Origin: Symbiodinium microadriaticum
Lineage: Eukaryota > Sar > Dinophyceae > Suessiales > Symbiodiniaceae
Length of the DNA stretch: 64,000 nucleotides
Reading direction: 5' to 3'
NCBI GenBank assembly: GCA_001939145.1
Contig: LSRX01000080.1
Coordinates: 1,034,709 to 1,098,708, forward strand
The position numbers and the translations under genes were made by a program. This document shows, one piece after another, positions 53,872-64,000 of the stretch. The first letter of the stretch is position 1; each line of letters begins with the position of its first letter. The notes under the pieces are model-generated. The model saw only the letters and a program-made list of their open reading frames with translations, ran no database searches and was not told the origin of the DNA.

Positions 53872-53900
53872 GTGGGTGGGGTGGGGTGGGGTGGGATGGC
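53869..53900 (+). repeat. GGGGT tandem tract, G-quadruplex candidate
   Basis: Five runs of three or four G (GTGGGTGGGGTGGGGTGGGG and on), meeting the G3-4 loop-1 pattern for an intramolecular G-quadruplex on the plus strand. It coincides with the inferred 5' splice site of the exon at 53736. Confidence 0.7.
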
Positions 53901-54019
53901 CTTGCAAACCCCTATACAGACCCCATTAAACCTCATATAGTATCTGTATAGGGTCATGGGGTGCAGTATACTTAAATTACTACAAGACAAAACTTGGTTA
54001 CTGATTATTCCGACTCTTG

Positions 54020-57000
54020 TATTAGAAACCCCGGGTCCTCAAGCACATCTGGCTTCGACTGCCGCACTTTGTGCAGTGTTTGGAAGCGCTCAGCCATGGG
54101 TGCAAAACGCAACAGGCTATGGGGTCGGCTAGGGTTTAGTCTCATATACCTGAAAATACACAGAAGGGTACATCCCATATCTTGAGGATATCATGGTGCA
54201 AGATCTGTACAGAATCTACAAGCGTCCGCACAATTCTTGAACTCGATATTACTCCATAGCATGCTCTCGTAAAGCGGCCACATAGCTGAGCCCCGAACAC
54301 CTAAACAATTCAACCTACCGTCTAAGGTTCAGGGTCTAGGGACCCAAAAACCCAACCCCTAAACCGTACCTTGCAGCTCCGCAAAGAAAGTAGAACACTA
54401 CTCCAAGGCTGCCTTCTCGGGTGACTCTACACCACTAGACAGCCTGATCCAAACAGCAGCATGCACGGTTAATGAGGACTAGTGTGATTATAAAACTGAC
54501 TATGTCACTATGTTCCCCTTCTTACAAGTCGTATATTTAATGATCAACATTTTGTGCCATCCGTTTAAGTCTTACTATTGTGTTTTCGATACTTGTACAT
54601 AGAATTATCAAATGGGTTTGTAGCATCTACGGTATTTTGTGGGGTTTTTGAGCTTGACCCATGCATTATTATGATGATTGTTCTGCCAAAATAGAGATTT
54701 TCTAAAATAGAAACTGAATGTGTAGTGTGCCACAACCGCAAGGAATGATAACGGCTGACATAGACCTCAAGCAAGTAGACAGCAACTGAGTACTGCGGAA
54801 GCTTGGCCCATTTCGAAAGTAGACATGAACTTTCAGATTTAAAGGTCTGTGTGTCTCAGAAGAGAGAGAGAGAGAGAGAGAGACACACAGAGAGAGACAC
54901 ACAGAGAGAGTAAGAGCGACGAGGCGGACGAGGAGGAGGAGGAGGAGGAGGAACTGACAAGCCAGCGGGGTGTGTCCCGAAAGAGTTGGCAGAAAGTCAA
55001 CAAAAACCAGAAGCCAGGCGAACCATGGCAATCCATGAGGGGCTTCTTGCTTGGTCCTCGATTTGGGTCTGCACCTATCTTCTGGAACCAGAGGTGGATT
55101 TCTAAAAAAACGAAGACATTGGTAAAGGCTCCTTCTACAAACAATCCGTCTCGCTAGACTCTACATATTGGGGGTCGTTCAATTCTGAAACTCCAAATCA
55201 TCTTTTCATCTGTAGTCAGTGTGTCTCAGACGCAAAGTTCATACCCTAAAACCCTAAACCCCAAACAAAAACCCGACCCTGTTCTGAACCTGGAGCGAAC
55301 CCCAAAGCAAAACAGCCCAAAGCCGCTGGAGCCCAATACCCGGCCAACAGCCCTTAATCATGGAGTTTAGGGTCTAAGGGTTTCGGGTGGTTGGGGTTTA
55401 GGGGTCTAGGGTTTCGGGTTTTATAGGGTTTCGGGAGGTTGTCTTAGATCATGATGTTCAGCCTTCTCTGACGTAAGATATGTTCCTTAATTCAGGGTAT
55501 CTGGGCCCTAAACCCTAAACCCAAAGCCAAAAAACCTTCGCTGCACCATTCCCTGCGAGGTGGCTTGATGGGGGCGTTGTTCTGAGCCTTCCTTACTGCT
55601 GTGTAGAAGTGCCGCCCTGGAGAAACCGACGACACAGGAACTTCATATCAAAGTAGTTAAAAGGTTCCCAGAAGGGCGTGCATGAGTCTATTTCCGGCTT
55701 ATACCCCAGCACAGGACTTCGTAACATTATGGAATAAGATTCCAAACGACCCTTCATATTATGGTTTTTGCGACCTAATTCCATAATAGTAGTATATATG
55801 GACCCTTAGGTATTTCTAATCATTCCGACCGCCTTTTCAGACCAATCCACTTGCAAGGAAAACCCAAGGCCCCGAGACACGAAAAGCTGGTTTAGGGTTT
55901 AGGGGTTTTTTGTCAGTTTAGGGTTTAGGGGTTTAGGGTTTAGGGGTTAAGGGTTTAGGTCAGATCCGGTTTCTGTTGTAATTCCTGGCTCATAACTTCA
56001 AACCTTTAGGTTCCATGCTCCTGGAATAAAGGATGGAATACCTGTGAAGACCGTCCCCTTATCCTCGCCATGGAAGGTGCTAGAATGTATACCAAAGTCT
56101 TTTTTTCAGCTATTGAGGCCCTTTTTCGGGGTGCTTGAGAAAGTTCGGATGTACCCTAAACCCTAAACCCCAGCGCCTTCTTCTCTTCGCTCCAGAAACT
56201 CCGGCGAGGGCTGGCAGCAATACGCGCCTCTGTCTGTACGTTGGCCCCTAAGCCCATATCCTCAGAACCCATGGGTAGCTCTCTAAATTAGGGTCCCTTT
56301 TTGGGTCCCAAATATAGTACGGCACGCTGATAAAGAAAAGGACCCTAAATGGGACCCTACTTAAGCGAACTACTCACATCCAAGACAAAACGTCTGGTAG
56401 GTAGTCCAAGGAGAATGGGCGAAAGGTGGGAGAAGGTCGCACGTGACACTTTCCAGACGACCGGATGCAAGCATGATCCTTGGACAGGGTCTGCCTATTC
56501 ATGATACCCCATACTCTCATGGCATCTCTTGTAGAACCCTTGTGGTGCCAATATGTACCACAAAAGACATTGGACAACCCTCATAGAATTCCTAACCAGC
56601 CCTCAAGGATCAAGAGGAGGGGCTCGTTACATGGAGATTTGCGAGACGACTTGCGGGGGAAAATTCGGATCAGCTTCCGTGAAGTGGCCTGTAATGATTC
56701 TAAAAGGGGTGCAATGCTACAAAAAAGGGTTCTGAAGGGTTCTAGGTTACTTCAACGTTTCGGGTTTGGGTTTCAAGGGCCCATATCCCAAAAGGTCCTA
56801 GGTACTGTTATGGGGGATACTTTCCCAAATCATAATAACAATTCCTAGTATAGAAACCCTACATCCTACTATATAGGTACTTTGGACCCTTTGGGTATAC
56901 CCGTTTAACATATACTTAAGCCTCAGAGGGATTCCCCACTGGAGGGCCAAAGTCCAGTAGGTCAAATCTAGGGGGCTGAAAATTTCGATACGGTTTGGGG

Positions 57001-57500
57001 GTTTATTATTATGGAACAGTTATAAAGCGAGTACAAGGGGATACTATCACGAAAACGTGTAGAAAACTACGTACTGCGACCCCTATCATCTGACATGGAC
57101 GCATGAGCCCGTATACGTTAAACCTTGAATCGCCTAAATCCTTCTCACACTCAATTGCGGATACCGTAGAGAGCCTTTTAAGGAGCTGTCATCTTACAAT
57201 AGGTATAGACTTAAGCTACCGTACTTGCAGGTTTCGTAGCCAGTCTGGGACACGTTTGCTTTAGGGCGTGGGTTCAAGGGTTAGGGTTATGAGGTTCAGG
57301 GGGTTCAGGTTACGTAGGGTTTATCAGGCCCTGACGCAACCTCAATCCTGAGAGACGCAGCCTCAATCATCAACTCCGAAACCAAAGCCCGAAAAGAATT
57401 GAACCTCATGATTTTGGGCAGCAAGCACCACGCACCGGGTGTCCAAGAGGAGGCTTCGGACCATCGCACAGAAACTTACCATAGGTGATGGGTTGCATCG
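54020..57500. other. repeat-rich region without confident genes
   Basis: Contains GA/GGA microsatellites (54863-54955), TTTAGGG-type heptamers at 55365-55440 and 55890-55960, and pieces of family G type (56780-56880). Frames at 54849-55157, 56374-56577 and 56480-56848 are open but none has a clear strand preference or family match. Confidence 0.45.
54863..54955. repeat. GA then GGA microsatellite
   Basis: AGAGAGAGAGAG with CACACAGAG breaks, then GAGGAGGAGGAGGAGG. Arg-Glu and poly-Glu frames are artefacts. Confidence 0.88.
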
Positions 57501-57571
57501 TACCGGGTTTTCAGATGCACATGCAGATCCGGTTCCCCCGCTGTTGCGAGTGCCAGGCTGCACATACCAAC

Positions 57572-59032
57572 CTACAGGTTCTCCAGCTGATCCTGCACGG
57601 CGCTACTGTCACCGCCGTATTCAGCATCACCCCAGGACACGATGGATCCATCACGAAGAATGGCAGCAAAGGAGCAATCGGACGCCTGGATGTGAAGCAC
57701 ATGTTTCAGTCGTTCCTGCACCGCACTACTGTCAGCACCATGCTCAGCATCACCCCAGGTCACGACAGATCCATCCGCAAGAATGGCAGCAAAAGCACCT
57801 TCTCTAGTGGCTTGGATCTGCTGCACATGCTTCAGCTGGTCCTGCACAGCACTACTGTCACCACCATTGCGAACATCACCCCAGGTCACAACGGATCCAT
57901 CTCTTAGAATTGCAGCAAAGGCATAGCCTGTGGCTTGGATCTGCTGCACATTCTTCAGCTGGTCCTGCACAGCACTGCTCTCGCCACCGTGCTCAGCATG
58001 ACCCCAGGTCACCACGGATCCATCTTCAACGATGGCAGCAAAGGCACCATAATGGGAGGCCTGGACCTGTTGCACATTTTTCAGCTGTTCTTGCACAGCA
58101 TTACTGCAGCCCCCAGAGAAAGCATGTCCCCAAGTCACGACGGATCCATCACAAATAATTGCAGCAAAAGCACGATAGGAGGCCTGGATTAGCCTCACAT
58201 TTTTAAGCTGTTCCTTCACCGCGCTGCTTTCACCACCAAAGTCTTCATCCCCCCAGGTCACAACAGATTCATCGCCAAGGATGGCAGCAAAAGCATTGTT
58301 GGAGGCTTGAATCTGCTGCACATCCTTGAGCTCATCCTGCACGGTCTGACTGTCGCCACCGGCACGAGCATCTCCCCAGGTCACGACAGATCCATCGCCA
58401 AGAATAGCAGCAAATGCGGCATCGGAGGCCTGTATTCGCCGCACATTTTTCAGGCGGCCCTGCACAGAACCACTGTCACCACCGTAGGCAGCATCGCCCC
58501 AGGTTACGACAGATCCATCTCCGAGAATGGCAGCAAAAGCGCAGCACGAGGCTTGAATCTCTTGCACATTCTCCAGCCGATCTTGTACGGTGCTACAGTC
58601 ACCACCGTGCGCATGCTCACCCCAGGTTACGACGGATCCACCAGCAAGAATGGCAGCAAAGGCAAATACGGTGGCTTGGATGTGCTGCACATTCTTGAGT
58701 CGATCCTGCACAGAGCTGCTGTCACCACCAGAGGTAGGGCTACCCCAAGTCACGACGGAAGCGTCACCCAGACTGGCAGCAAAAGCCAGCTCATTTCCAC
58801 ATGCCTGAATGGGGCTTAAATGCAGGCTTAGTGCATCACGGTTCTGCAACCGAGTATCCTTGATCTGCGAACATGTATCCAGCAGAAGTCCGGATGAGTC
58901 GAATAGCCGCCCTCTTCCCACTCCGAGGGCGGTCTGTGCCCGACGTCTGAGTGCTTCGACCTGTTCATCCAAGCCGGCTGTGATTGCAGCTGTCGTACCA
59001 CTCAGGAGCACAACTTCAATCGTGATCGACAT
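57572..59032 (-). CDS. ubiquitin-like + RCC1-like repeat protein, gene B (single exon)
   Basis: Start chosen at MSITIEVVLLSG, 23 codons inside the longest frame, because the ubiquitin-like segment begins there as in gene A; the product is 486 residues. Residues 1-70 resemble ubiquitin folds (VVLLSG..A, LRRRAQTALG, then QNRDALSLHL). Ten consecutive repeats of 40-42 residues follow with FAAILGDGSVVTWGDA and GGDSSAVQDQLKNVQQIQAS consensus; glycines, TWG and NV are nearly invariant. It stops at LEN-L-TAG, one residue into an eleventh unit, so either the gene ends exactly at a repeat edge or an intron follows. There is no HECT, kinase or membrane segment. It probably forms a closed or open propeller-like solenoid. 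Nucleotide-level similarity between units is high, which fits expansion by unequal crossing-over. Confidence 0.9.
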   Translation of the reverse strand: MSITIEVVLLSGTTAAITAGLDEQVEALRRRAQTALGVGRGRLFDSSGLLLDTCSQIKDTRLQNRDALSLHLSPIQACGNELAFAASLGDASVVTWGSPTSGGDSSSVQDRLKNVQHIQATVFAFAAILAGGSVVTWGEHAHGGDCSTVQDRLENVQEIQASCCAFAAILGDGSVVTWGDAAYGGDSGSVQGRLKNVRRIQASDAAFAAILGDGSVVTWGDARAGGDSQTVQDELKDVQQIQASNNAFAAILGDESVVTWGDEDFGGESSAVKEQLKNVRLIQASYRAFAAIICDGSVVTWGHAFSGGCSNAVQEQLKNVQQVQASHYGAFAAIVEDGSVVTWGHAEHGGESSAVQDQLKNVQQIQATGYAFAAILRDGSVVTWGDVRNGGDSSAVQDQLKHVQQIQATREGAFAAILADGSVVTWGDAEHGADSSAVQERLKHVLHIQASDCSFAAILRDGSIVSWGDAEYGGDSSAVQDQLENL

Positions 59033-59109
59033 GTTACGCAATGGAAATGGAAAGCAACGACATCCGCCGAAACAATTAAACTCTGAGGAAGCCTGCGACA
59101 ATATGGCAT

Positions 59110-61050
59110 GGCCCTCACGTCACCATGTAGGAACCCTCTGACAGCCATGCTAATTTTCATAAAGAGTCCCCACACCCTAAAATTGTCCTAAAGAGTCCCT
59201 AGACCCCTAAAACCAACCCACCAAAACAGGCCCCGGGCTCGACCCGGACCCAAACAAAACCTGCCTTACAGTCTCATAGAAGGAAAACCCCCCCCCTTTG
59301 GCTTTCAAAACTTTATAACATAGGATCCCTGAAGAGGTTTAGCGTTTAGGGTTTGGGGTAGGTAAGGGTACTACTGGGGAGCGTAATGATAACAAGGAAT
59401 CGGGAAAAAAAACGCAAAATGACACTTCACCGACAAACGGAACACTTTCGTGGATCCTGCTGGTCAGAGCGATACACGAAACACCGAGGCTAAAAGCGAG
59501 CCTTTCTCATCAAGCGACAGAGGTAGACTTCTGTAGGCCAGATAGGTTTAGCGGTTAGGGCTTTGAAAAACCCTACACCCAAATTTAGGGAGACCCTGCG
59601 AATTAAGTTGCAGTGCATCCTCTGAGCCTTCAGTATGGAGAAGCTCTGCTTGGCCAGTTCGGGGTGTAGGGCTTGTAGGGTTCAAGGGACCCTGAAGAAC
59701 CCACCTGGTTGACCCTTTTTGGTGTTGCTTCTTGTGTTTTCCTTGCATGGATCCTTAACAACGAGGTGTTTCAGGGTTAAGGTAAGCAATATTTAGAAAA
59801 GGGTTTTCAGGTTGTAGGGCTTCGGCTTAAGGGACATATCAGATAGAGCGGATATGTAGCCGTAAACCCCCCAAACCCTATAGGCTTTAGGGGTTAGGGC
59901 ACCCTTAACCCCTAAGTGCTGAGACGGCCCCGGGGCTCCGCGCGAGCATTGCTCTTTTCTCATCTTGGAAAGCTGCACCTTGCTCCTGGAATAGAGCATT
60001 TATAGGGTTTAGGGTTTAGCCCTAAACCCTAAACCCTACACCCTAAAACACTGCGAATACCCATCAGTGAGGACCTTAGGGTTCAGAGTTTCGAGCCTTG
60101 GCTGCAGAGCGTCAATGAGTCAACGCCCTGGAACCTAACAGGCATAATGAACACCCTGTGAGTATACAGAAATTTTCTGAAATCCGACAGATATCATTTG
60201 TCCAGCGTTTTGGGGGGTTTGATGGCTCGAAGGCTCGATACGGTAAGTCGGTAAGTCTGATCTAACCCTGCTCACGAGGTGTGAGAGCGAAAGCTCCACG
60301 ACTTAAAACAAAAAGAAACCAACACCACCCAACAAACAAAGGACACGTCCTACATGTGCCCCCCCCTCCCCCCGCCCTAAAGCTGCATATCACCGTTCAA
60401 CTGCAACGTCGATGTTGTACCTACCCTAAACGGCAATTGATCCTAAACCCTCAAAGCTCTTAAGCCTGAAACCCCTAAAAGCACTCTAAATCCTAAACGT
60501 CCCTCAAGCCTTAAACCATATAACCTGAAAGCCCTGAAGGTGCCCGCAGACCTTGAGCTGCTTCCCTAGCTTCTTGGCCACCTTCCCATAAGCAACAACA
60601 TGAGCCAGAGGATTTGCTGGGAAGATGTGTTTACAAGAGGGCTTCGGAACCAAGCTTAACGTCTAGGGTTTCAGGCTTTTGCGCTTTTTTCCAATGTTTT
60701 GTCGTTTTCATGGAGCCTGTTATTGAAAAATGTCCTTGGTGGTTACCAGATAAGCAAAGACTATGCGCAAGAAGCCTCGTGAAGAATACGCATCACAGTC
60801 ATAAAGTCTCGTACATCTTCCAAGATACAACGTTAGGAGGAGACTGGGAGGGCACGTGTTCCTACGTTCTATGTACTTGCCCTGGGGCTCCAAATAGCCC
60901 CAAGTAGGTCCTGTTTATAGACTTTAGGCCCCAAAGTAGGTACCATTTGCATACTTGGAGCCCTTGGGTTGGGACTGTAAAAATAGAGTTGGAAGTACTC
61001 TGGGGTCCAAGTGTAGTTGTGCTACATGTTATCCGTGGACGCCCGAGGTT
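59110..61050. other. spacer without supported genes
   Basis: Contains scattered CCCTAAA/TTTAGGG heptamers, including a back-to-back pair at 60005-60040 forming a short inverted repeat. One plus-strand frame at 60690-60890 (KNTHHSHKVSYIFQDTT) is open but has no splice support. Confidence 0.45.
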
Positions 61051-61054
61051 CAAC

Positions 61055-61135
61055 TGCGGCCAACCTCATCTCCCTTTGCTGCGGCGAGGCGTGCGGCATC
61101 CTCCTCGTAGACATCGGATATCAAACCCGGGACAT
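61055..61135 (-). CDS. possible exon, strand uncertain
   Basis: The minus strand reads VPGLISDVYEEDAARLAAAK then GDE, with a GT donor at GAG|GTTGG. The plus strand is also open (ANLISLCCGEACGILLVDIG). The minus reading is less cysteine-rich and more typical, but I cannot settle it. Confidence 0.27.
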
Positions 61136-62149
61136 CCCTAATTTTTAAACCCTAAATGCGGCAATAATGCTACTGGGAGCAGGGTTGTCTCCAGTTTCAT
61201 CTGCGAGCTGCTTTCTCTATGGGTTCGCGACATGAACTCGTGCTTTGACGTTCTAGGGACCCCAGATAACTGCACTTACTGGCAGGTCGATTAAGGGTTT
61301 CGGTTCGGGAATCTCTTGAGTTGAAGGCTTAGGCATCAAGGCCTGCGTTTAGTTTGGGACACAAGTGCTTCGAGGCCCAGGGGAATTCCACACAGCATCT
61401 TATAATCAAAAGCGCCATGGTGCAGAAGAAATTCTCCGAACCTTAGCTCCGCACACTAAGCCCTAAACCCCAAACCCTGAACCCCAAGCCAGGATAGCAA
61501 GCGGAGTCTGTCCTTGGACCAGACCTTGGACACAGGCACAGGAGAGTCTGATGCTTCATTCGGCGTCAGTGGTACAAGTGCATACTAAACCGTGAGAACC
61601 CTGAATCAGAACCCTTTAAAAGCTTTAGCCCTCAACCCTAAAGTCTATGCCCTAAGCGCTACACCCAGAACCCTTGTTGAACTCAGACCCTGCCGATCAG
61701 CTAGAAAGCAGCACTGCAGCACTGCATGGCTTCAAACCCTTTAGTGAACGAAGTCTCGCTGAAGTGCCTCCCAGTTGCCCGCCCCATCGGCGGTATTTCA
61801 AACCCCGAGTCCGTGATTTTCGGACCCCTAGGACCCCTGAAACCTTCAACCCTACGTACAGCCCTAGACACGAAGCAAGCTTCAATCCGTACCAAACCAC
61901 AACGACCACAACGAAGAGGGTTCCGAGGTTCCTTGAAACAAACGAAACCCGCCGGTTCAGGGTTCCTTCCTATGATTTCTCGTTTGATATTAGAGCCCTA
62001 AACCCTAAACCCTAGAGCCCTAAATTACTAAACCTTGCCCAAGGTAGGTCTTCCCAAGTCAGCGTAGCGCTGAAGAAAGATCCCTGGCACTGAGGTTCCG
62101 GCATTCAAGCAGGGCCGCTGTCGAACTCTTTCAGTCATGGCCTCAGATC

Positions 62150-62320
62150 AGACCCTAAGCCCTGAACCCTAAGACTATAAACCGTAAGCCCTAAACCCTA
62201 AAACCCCAAAAAACTAAAACCCTAAGCCCTAAAACCCTAAACACCAAAACCCTAAAGCCCTAAACCCCAAAACCCTAAGCCCCGAAACCCTAAAACCCTA
62301 AGAACCTAAAACCCTGAAAA
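62150..62320. repeat. CCCTAAA-type tract
   Basis: About 170 bp of CCCTAA, CCCTAAA and AACCCTAAG variants with period 7-8. Confidence 0.85.
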
Positions 62321-62484
62321 GGGTTGAGCCTTCAAAAGGCCATCAGGTCTACGTCGGTCGTTTCAGTGGGAGCTGAGGCTGCTCCAGGAACTCGACTCGG
62401 CTTTCCGAGTCACTGGGTTTCAGGGTTTAGGGTTTAGGGGCCACCCGGTCCTCTCCAGGTGGCAAGTTTCCGGCTAATGTAAGG

Positions 62485-62556
62485 GGCCTTGATAGTTAGG
62501 AAAGGGATTTGGGGTATATTCTACTGTAAATTCTTTTTTAAAAGGAACCCTCAAAA
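62485..62556. repeat. AT-rich interspersed repeat, family G
   Basis: CTTGATAGTTAGGAAAGGGATTTGGGG, TATATTCTACTGTAAATTC, AAAAGGAACCCTCAAAACTAGC. Abuts the 3' end of the coding segment at 62557. Confidence 0.5.
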
Positions 62557-62922
62557 CTAGCCCGCTATATAAAGCCGAACCGTGTCATGAGCCGCCTTCT
62601 TGGTACGTGCCATGGCTTTATCATGGAAGGGCTGGTGAGCCCTGTCGGGGACAATTGTGCTCTCCAAGACGGCATTCGTGCTTCCAGTCGCGAGGGGATT
62701 GAACCTGAAGAAGTACGACTTGGGGATCTGGAAGTCGGAGGACTGCAAGTGTCGACTGACCTGCTGCTTGTACTTGCCGTAGTCTACTAGACGGAAGTGC
62801 CAGCGAGGGCAACGCGGGTCGGAAAGCGCAAGCAACATTGGCGAGTCAAGCACGGCTTGCTGCAAATTGACAATGTCAACGTGACTTCGTGGTGTTTCGG
62901 AAACATGGCTCTTTCCCGCCGC
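62557..62922 (-). CDS. unidentified protein segment, about 100-120 residues
   Basis: Minus-strand open frame with strongly protein-like content: LQQAVLDSPMLLALSDPRCP, RWHFRLVDYGKYKQQVSRHL, SSDFQIPKSYFFRFNPLA, TNAVLESTIVPDRAHQP. No in-frame ATG opens it convincingly. ATTTGCAG|CAA at 62862 is a good acceptor, or the frame may extend up to 62922 (VSETPRSHVDIVN). The 3' side passes into a family G repeat, so a donor near 62570-62600 is likely. I recognise no domain. Aromatic and basic content could fit a nucleic-acid or membrane-surface protein, but that is a guess. Confidence 0.5.
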   Translation of the reverse strand, partial: AAGKSHVSETPRSHVDIVNLQQAVLDSPMLLALSDPRCPRWHFRLVDYGKYKQQVSRHLQSSDFQIPKSYFFRFNPLATGSTNAVLESTIVPDRAHQPFHDKAMARTKKAAHDTVRLYIAG

Positions 62923-62924
62923 CT

Positions 62925-64000
62925 ACCTCCCCAATACTTGGACACTCTTGAAGCTCGGATGTAGGGCTTATACGGTTTAAGGGCGTCAAAAAGAAGCCTG
63001 CATGATCAAGAATATAATTCTCGAGGTTCCTCATTGCAGTTATACTATAACCGTCCCCACAACAGCTCTGTTCTAATTGTGTTCGGCCCCCGAAAACGCA
63101 GACAGTCTAAGACGCGACTGTAGGGGAAGCAGAAGACCGAAGATTGGGTGGACACGTGGAGGCTTTTGGGACTTAGTCAGTTAACCTATAGGTAAGTACC
63201 TCAGCTGGGGTTGTAAGTAGCTATACGTATGGCTACCTTGTTTTTCTAACACCACTTGACTTATTAAGTCTCATGAAGCAAGACCCTGTAACCCAGAGCT
63301 TACATCCCGGAGCTATGGACAGCCAAGCCTTTCGGGCCTTGGGGCTTAGGGTTTTTTGAGGTTTCACTCTAAGCCTTTAGGCTTTAAGTACGTTTTGCTT
63401 ATGGGGGGGGGGGGTTAGGATATAGGGCTGACTCCTAGCTTAGGGCATTTGGTGTTAAAGCTCGTGGCCCCAAACCTTACCCGCACCCAACTTACTTTGA
63501 ACCCTAAATGCAGGTGTCCGATAAGATGGGATATAACTATAACCACCATTCTAGTCTGTAGGGCCTATAATAGGCCCCACCGATATCCTGAAACTCCCAC
63601 ATGCCAGAGGACCGGCACACCCCCAAAGTCAAACTGCCAAAACCCGATCGGCTGGTTATGGCCGTTTGATGCCTGTAGGGCTTAGTATAGGGGCTTGCGC
63701 ATCAGAGCTTGGCTTCTGCAAGGGTGCTTTAAAGTAAAGCTGAGCTTTGATAACTAGAAAAAAGGCTGTTGGTATAGCCAGCAGCAACTCTTAAGCCTCT
63801 ACTGTGTGGCCAGAGATTTTTAAAGATTGTTTTCCTCAAGTTCCAAGGTTGGATTGAACTCAGACCCTGTCGAGGTTGAACATGTCAAACTGAATTAGCA
63901 CATCCAAACCACCCACCAGGCCTACATGCACCTGAAAGAACCCACATAAACCCCCCTCCCCCCAAAGCCTTGAAGCCGTAGAATCTCTAAAATGCCCTTG
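62925..64000. other. spacer without supported genes
   Basis: A poly-G run at 63403-63413 and occasional TTTAGGG-like units. No exon stands out on either strand. Confidence 0.45.

Noticed and set aside
62575-62606. MARTKKAA resembling the start of histone H3
   Set aside because: Only the first five residues match and the sequence then goes to HDTVRLYIAG and a stop. The Met lies inside a longer open frame.
1-64000. Dinoflagellate spliced-leader relics
   Set aside because: I looked for TTTTGGCTCAAG and its reverse complement and saw no convincing copy.
1-64000. CRISPR arrays, bacterial operons, ribosome binding sites
   Set aside because: No regularly spaced identical repeats with unique spacers, and no bacterial-style gene organisation; tandem repeats here are microsatellites or telomere-type.

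Overview
This window looks like nuclear DNA of a dinoflagellate, most likely Symbiodiniaceae or a close relative. Four signs agree. (1) Two genes encode an N-terminal ubiquitin-like segment followed by about 41-residue RCC1-like 'FAAI..DGSVVTWG..GGDSSAVQ' repeats, an architecture I recognise from Symbiodiniaceae. (2) Introns start with GT, GC or GA and nearly always end AG|G. (3) Variant TTTAGGG/CCCTAAA heptamers, the dinoflagellate and plant telomere unit, are scattered through introns and spacers. (4) A gag-like retroelement relic begins in the style of Symbiodiniaceae retroelements. There are no bacterial operons, ribosome binding sites or CRISPR arr­ays. Most long reading frames in the window are shadows in microsatellites or other frames, so genes had to be read exon by exon. 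All exon joins here are manual inference from frame, splice dinucleotides and family fit, without transcript data.

Layout. 0-9 kb: repeats, a degenerate telomere-like tract (3.7-4.6 kb) and a small multi-exon minus-strand gene of unknown function (5.5-6.9 kb). 9-20 kb: an inverted copy of one of that gene's exons, very large trinucleotide and tetranucleotide microsatellites (11.7-14.6 kb), and a few isolated coding-looking exons on both strands. 20.5-24.0 kb, minus: RCC1-like repeat gene A, at least eight exons. 24.9-37.8 kb, minus: a six-transmembrane voltage-gated cation channel split into at least twelve short exons (S1, S2, S2-S3 loop, S3, S4, S5, turret, pore helix, filter, two S6 exons), with a probable N-terminal exon near 39.3 kb. 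40-52 kb: repeat-rich, with a short gene at 47.2-47.6 kb and single exons. 52.0-53.1 kb, minus: frameshifted gag-like relic. 57.6-59.0 kb, minus: RCC1-like repeat gene B, ten repeats in one uninterrupted exon. 59-64 kb: mostly repeats, with one good unidentified minus-strand coding segment at 62.6-62.9 kb.

The confidently recognised genes are all on the minus strand, as expected for dinoflagellate unidirectional gene blocks. At least seven families of short, mostly palindromic, MITE-like repeats fill the introns and spacers. The two single-base N positions (13079 and 24946) both touch sequence that is repeated nearby, which suggests unresolved assembly joins.
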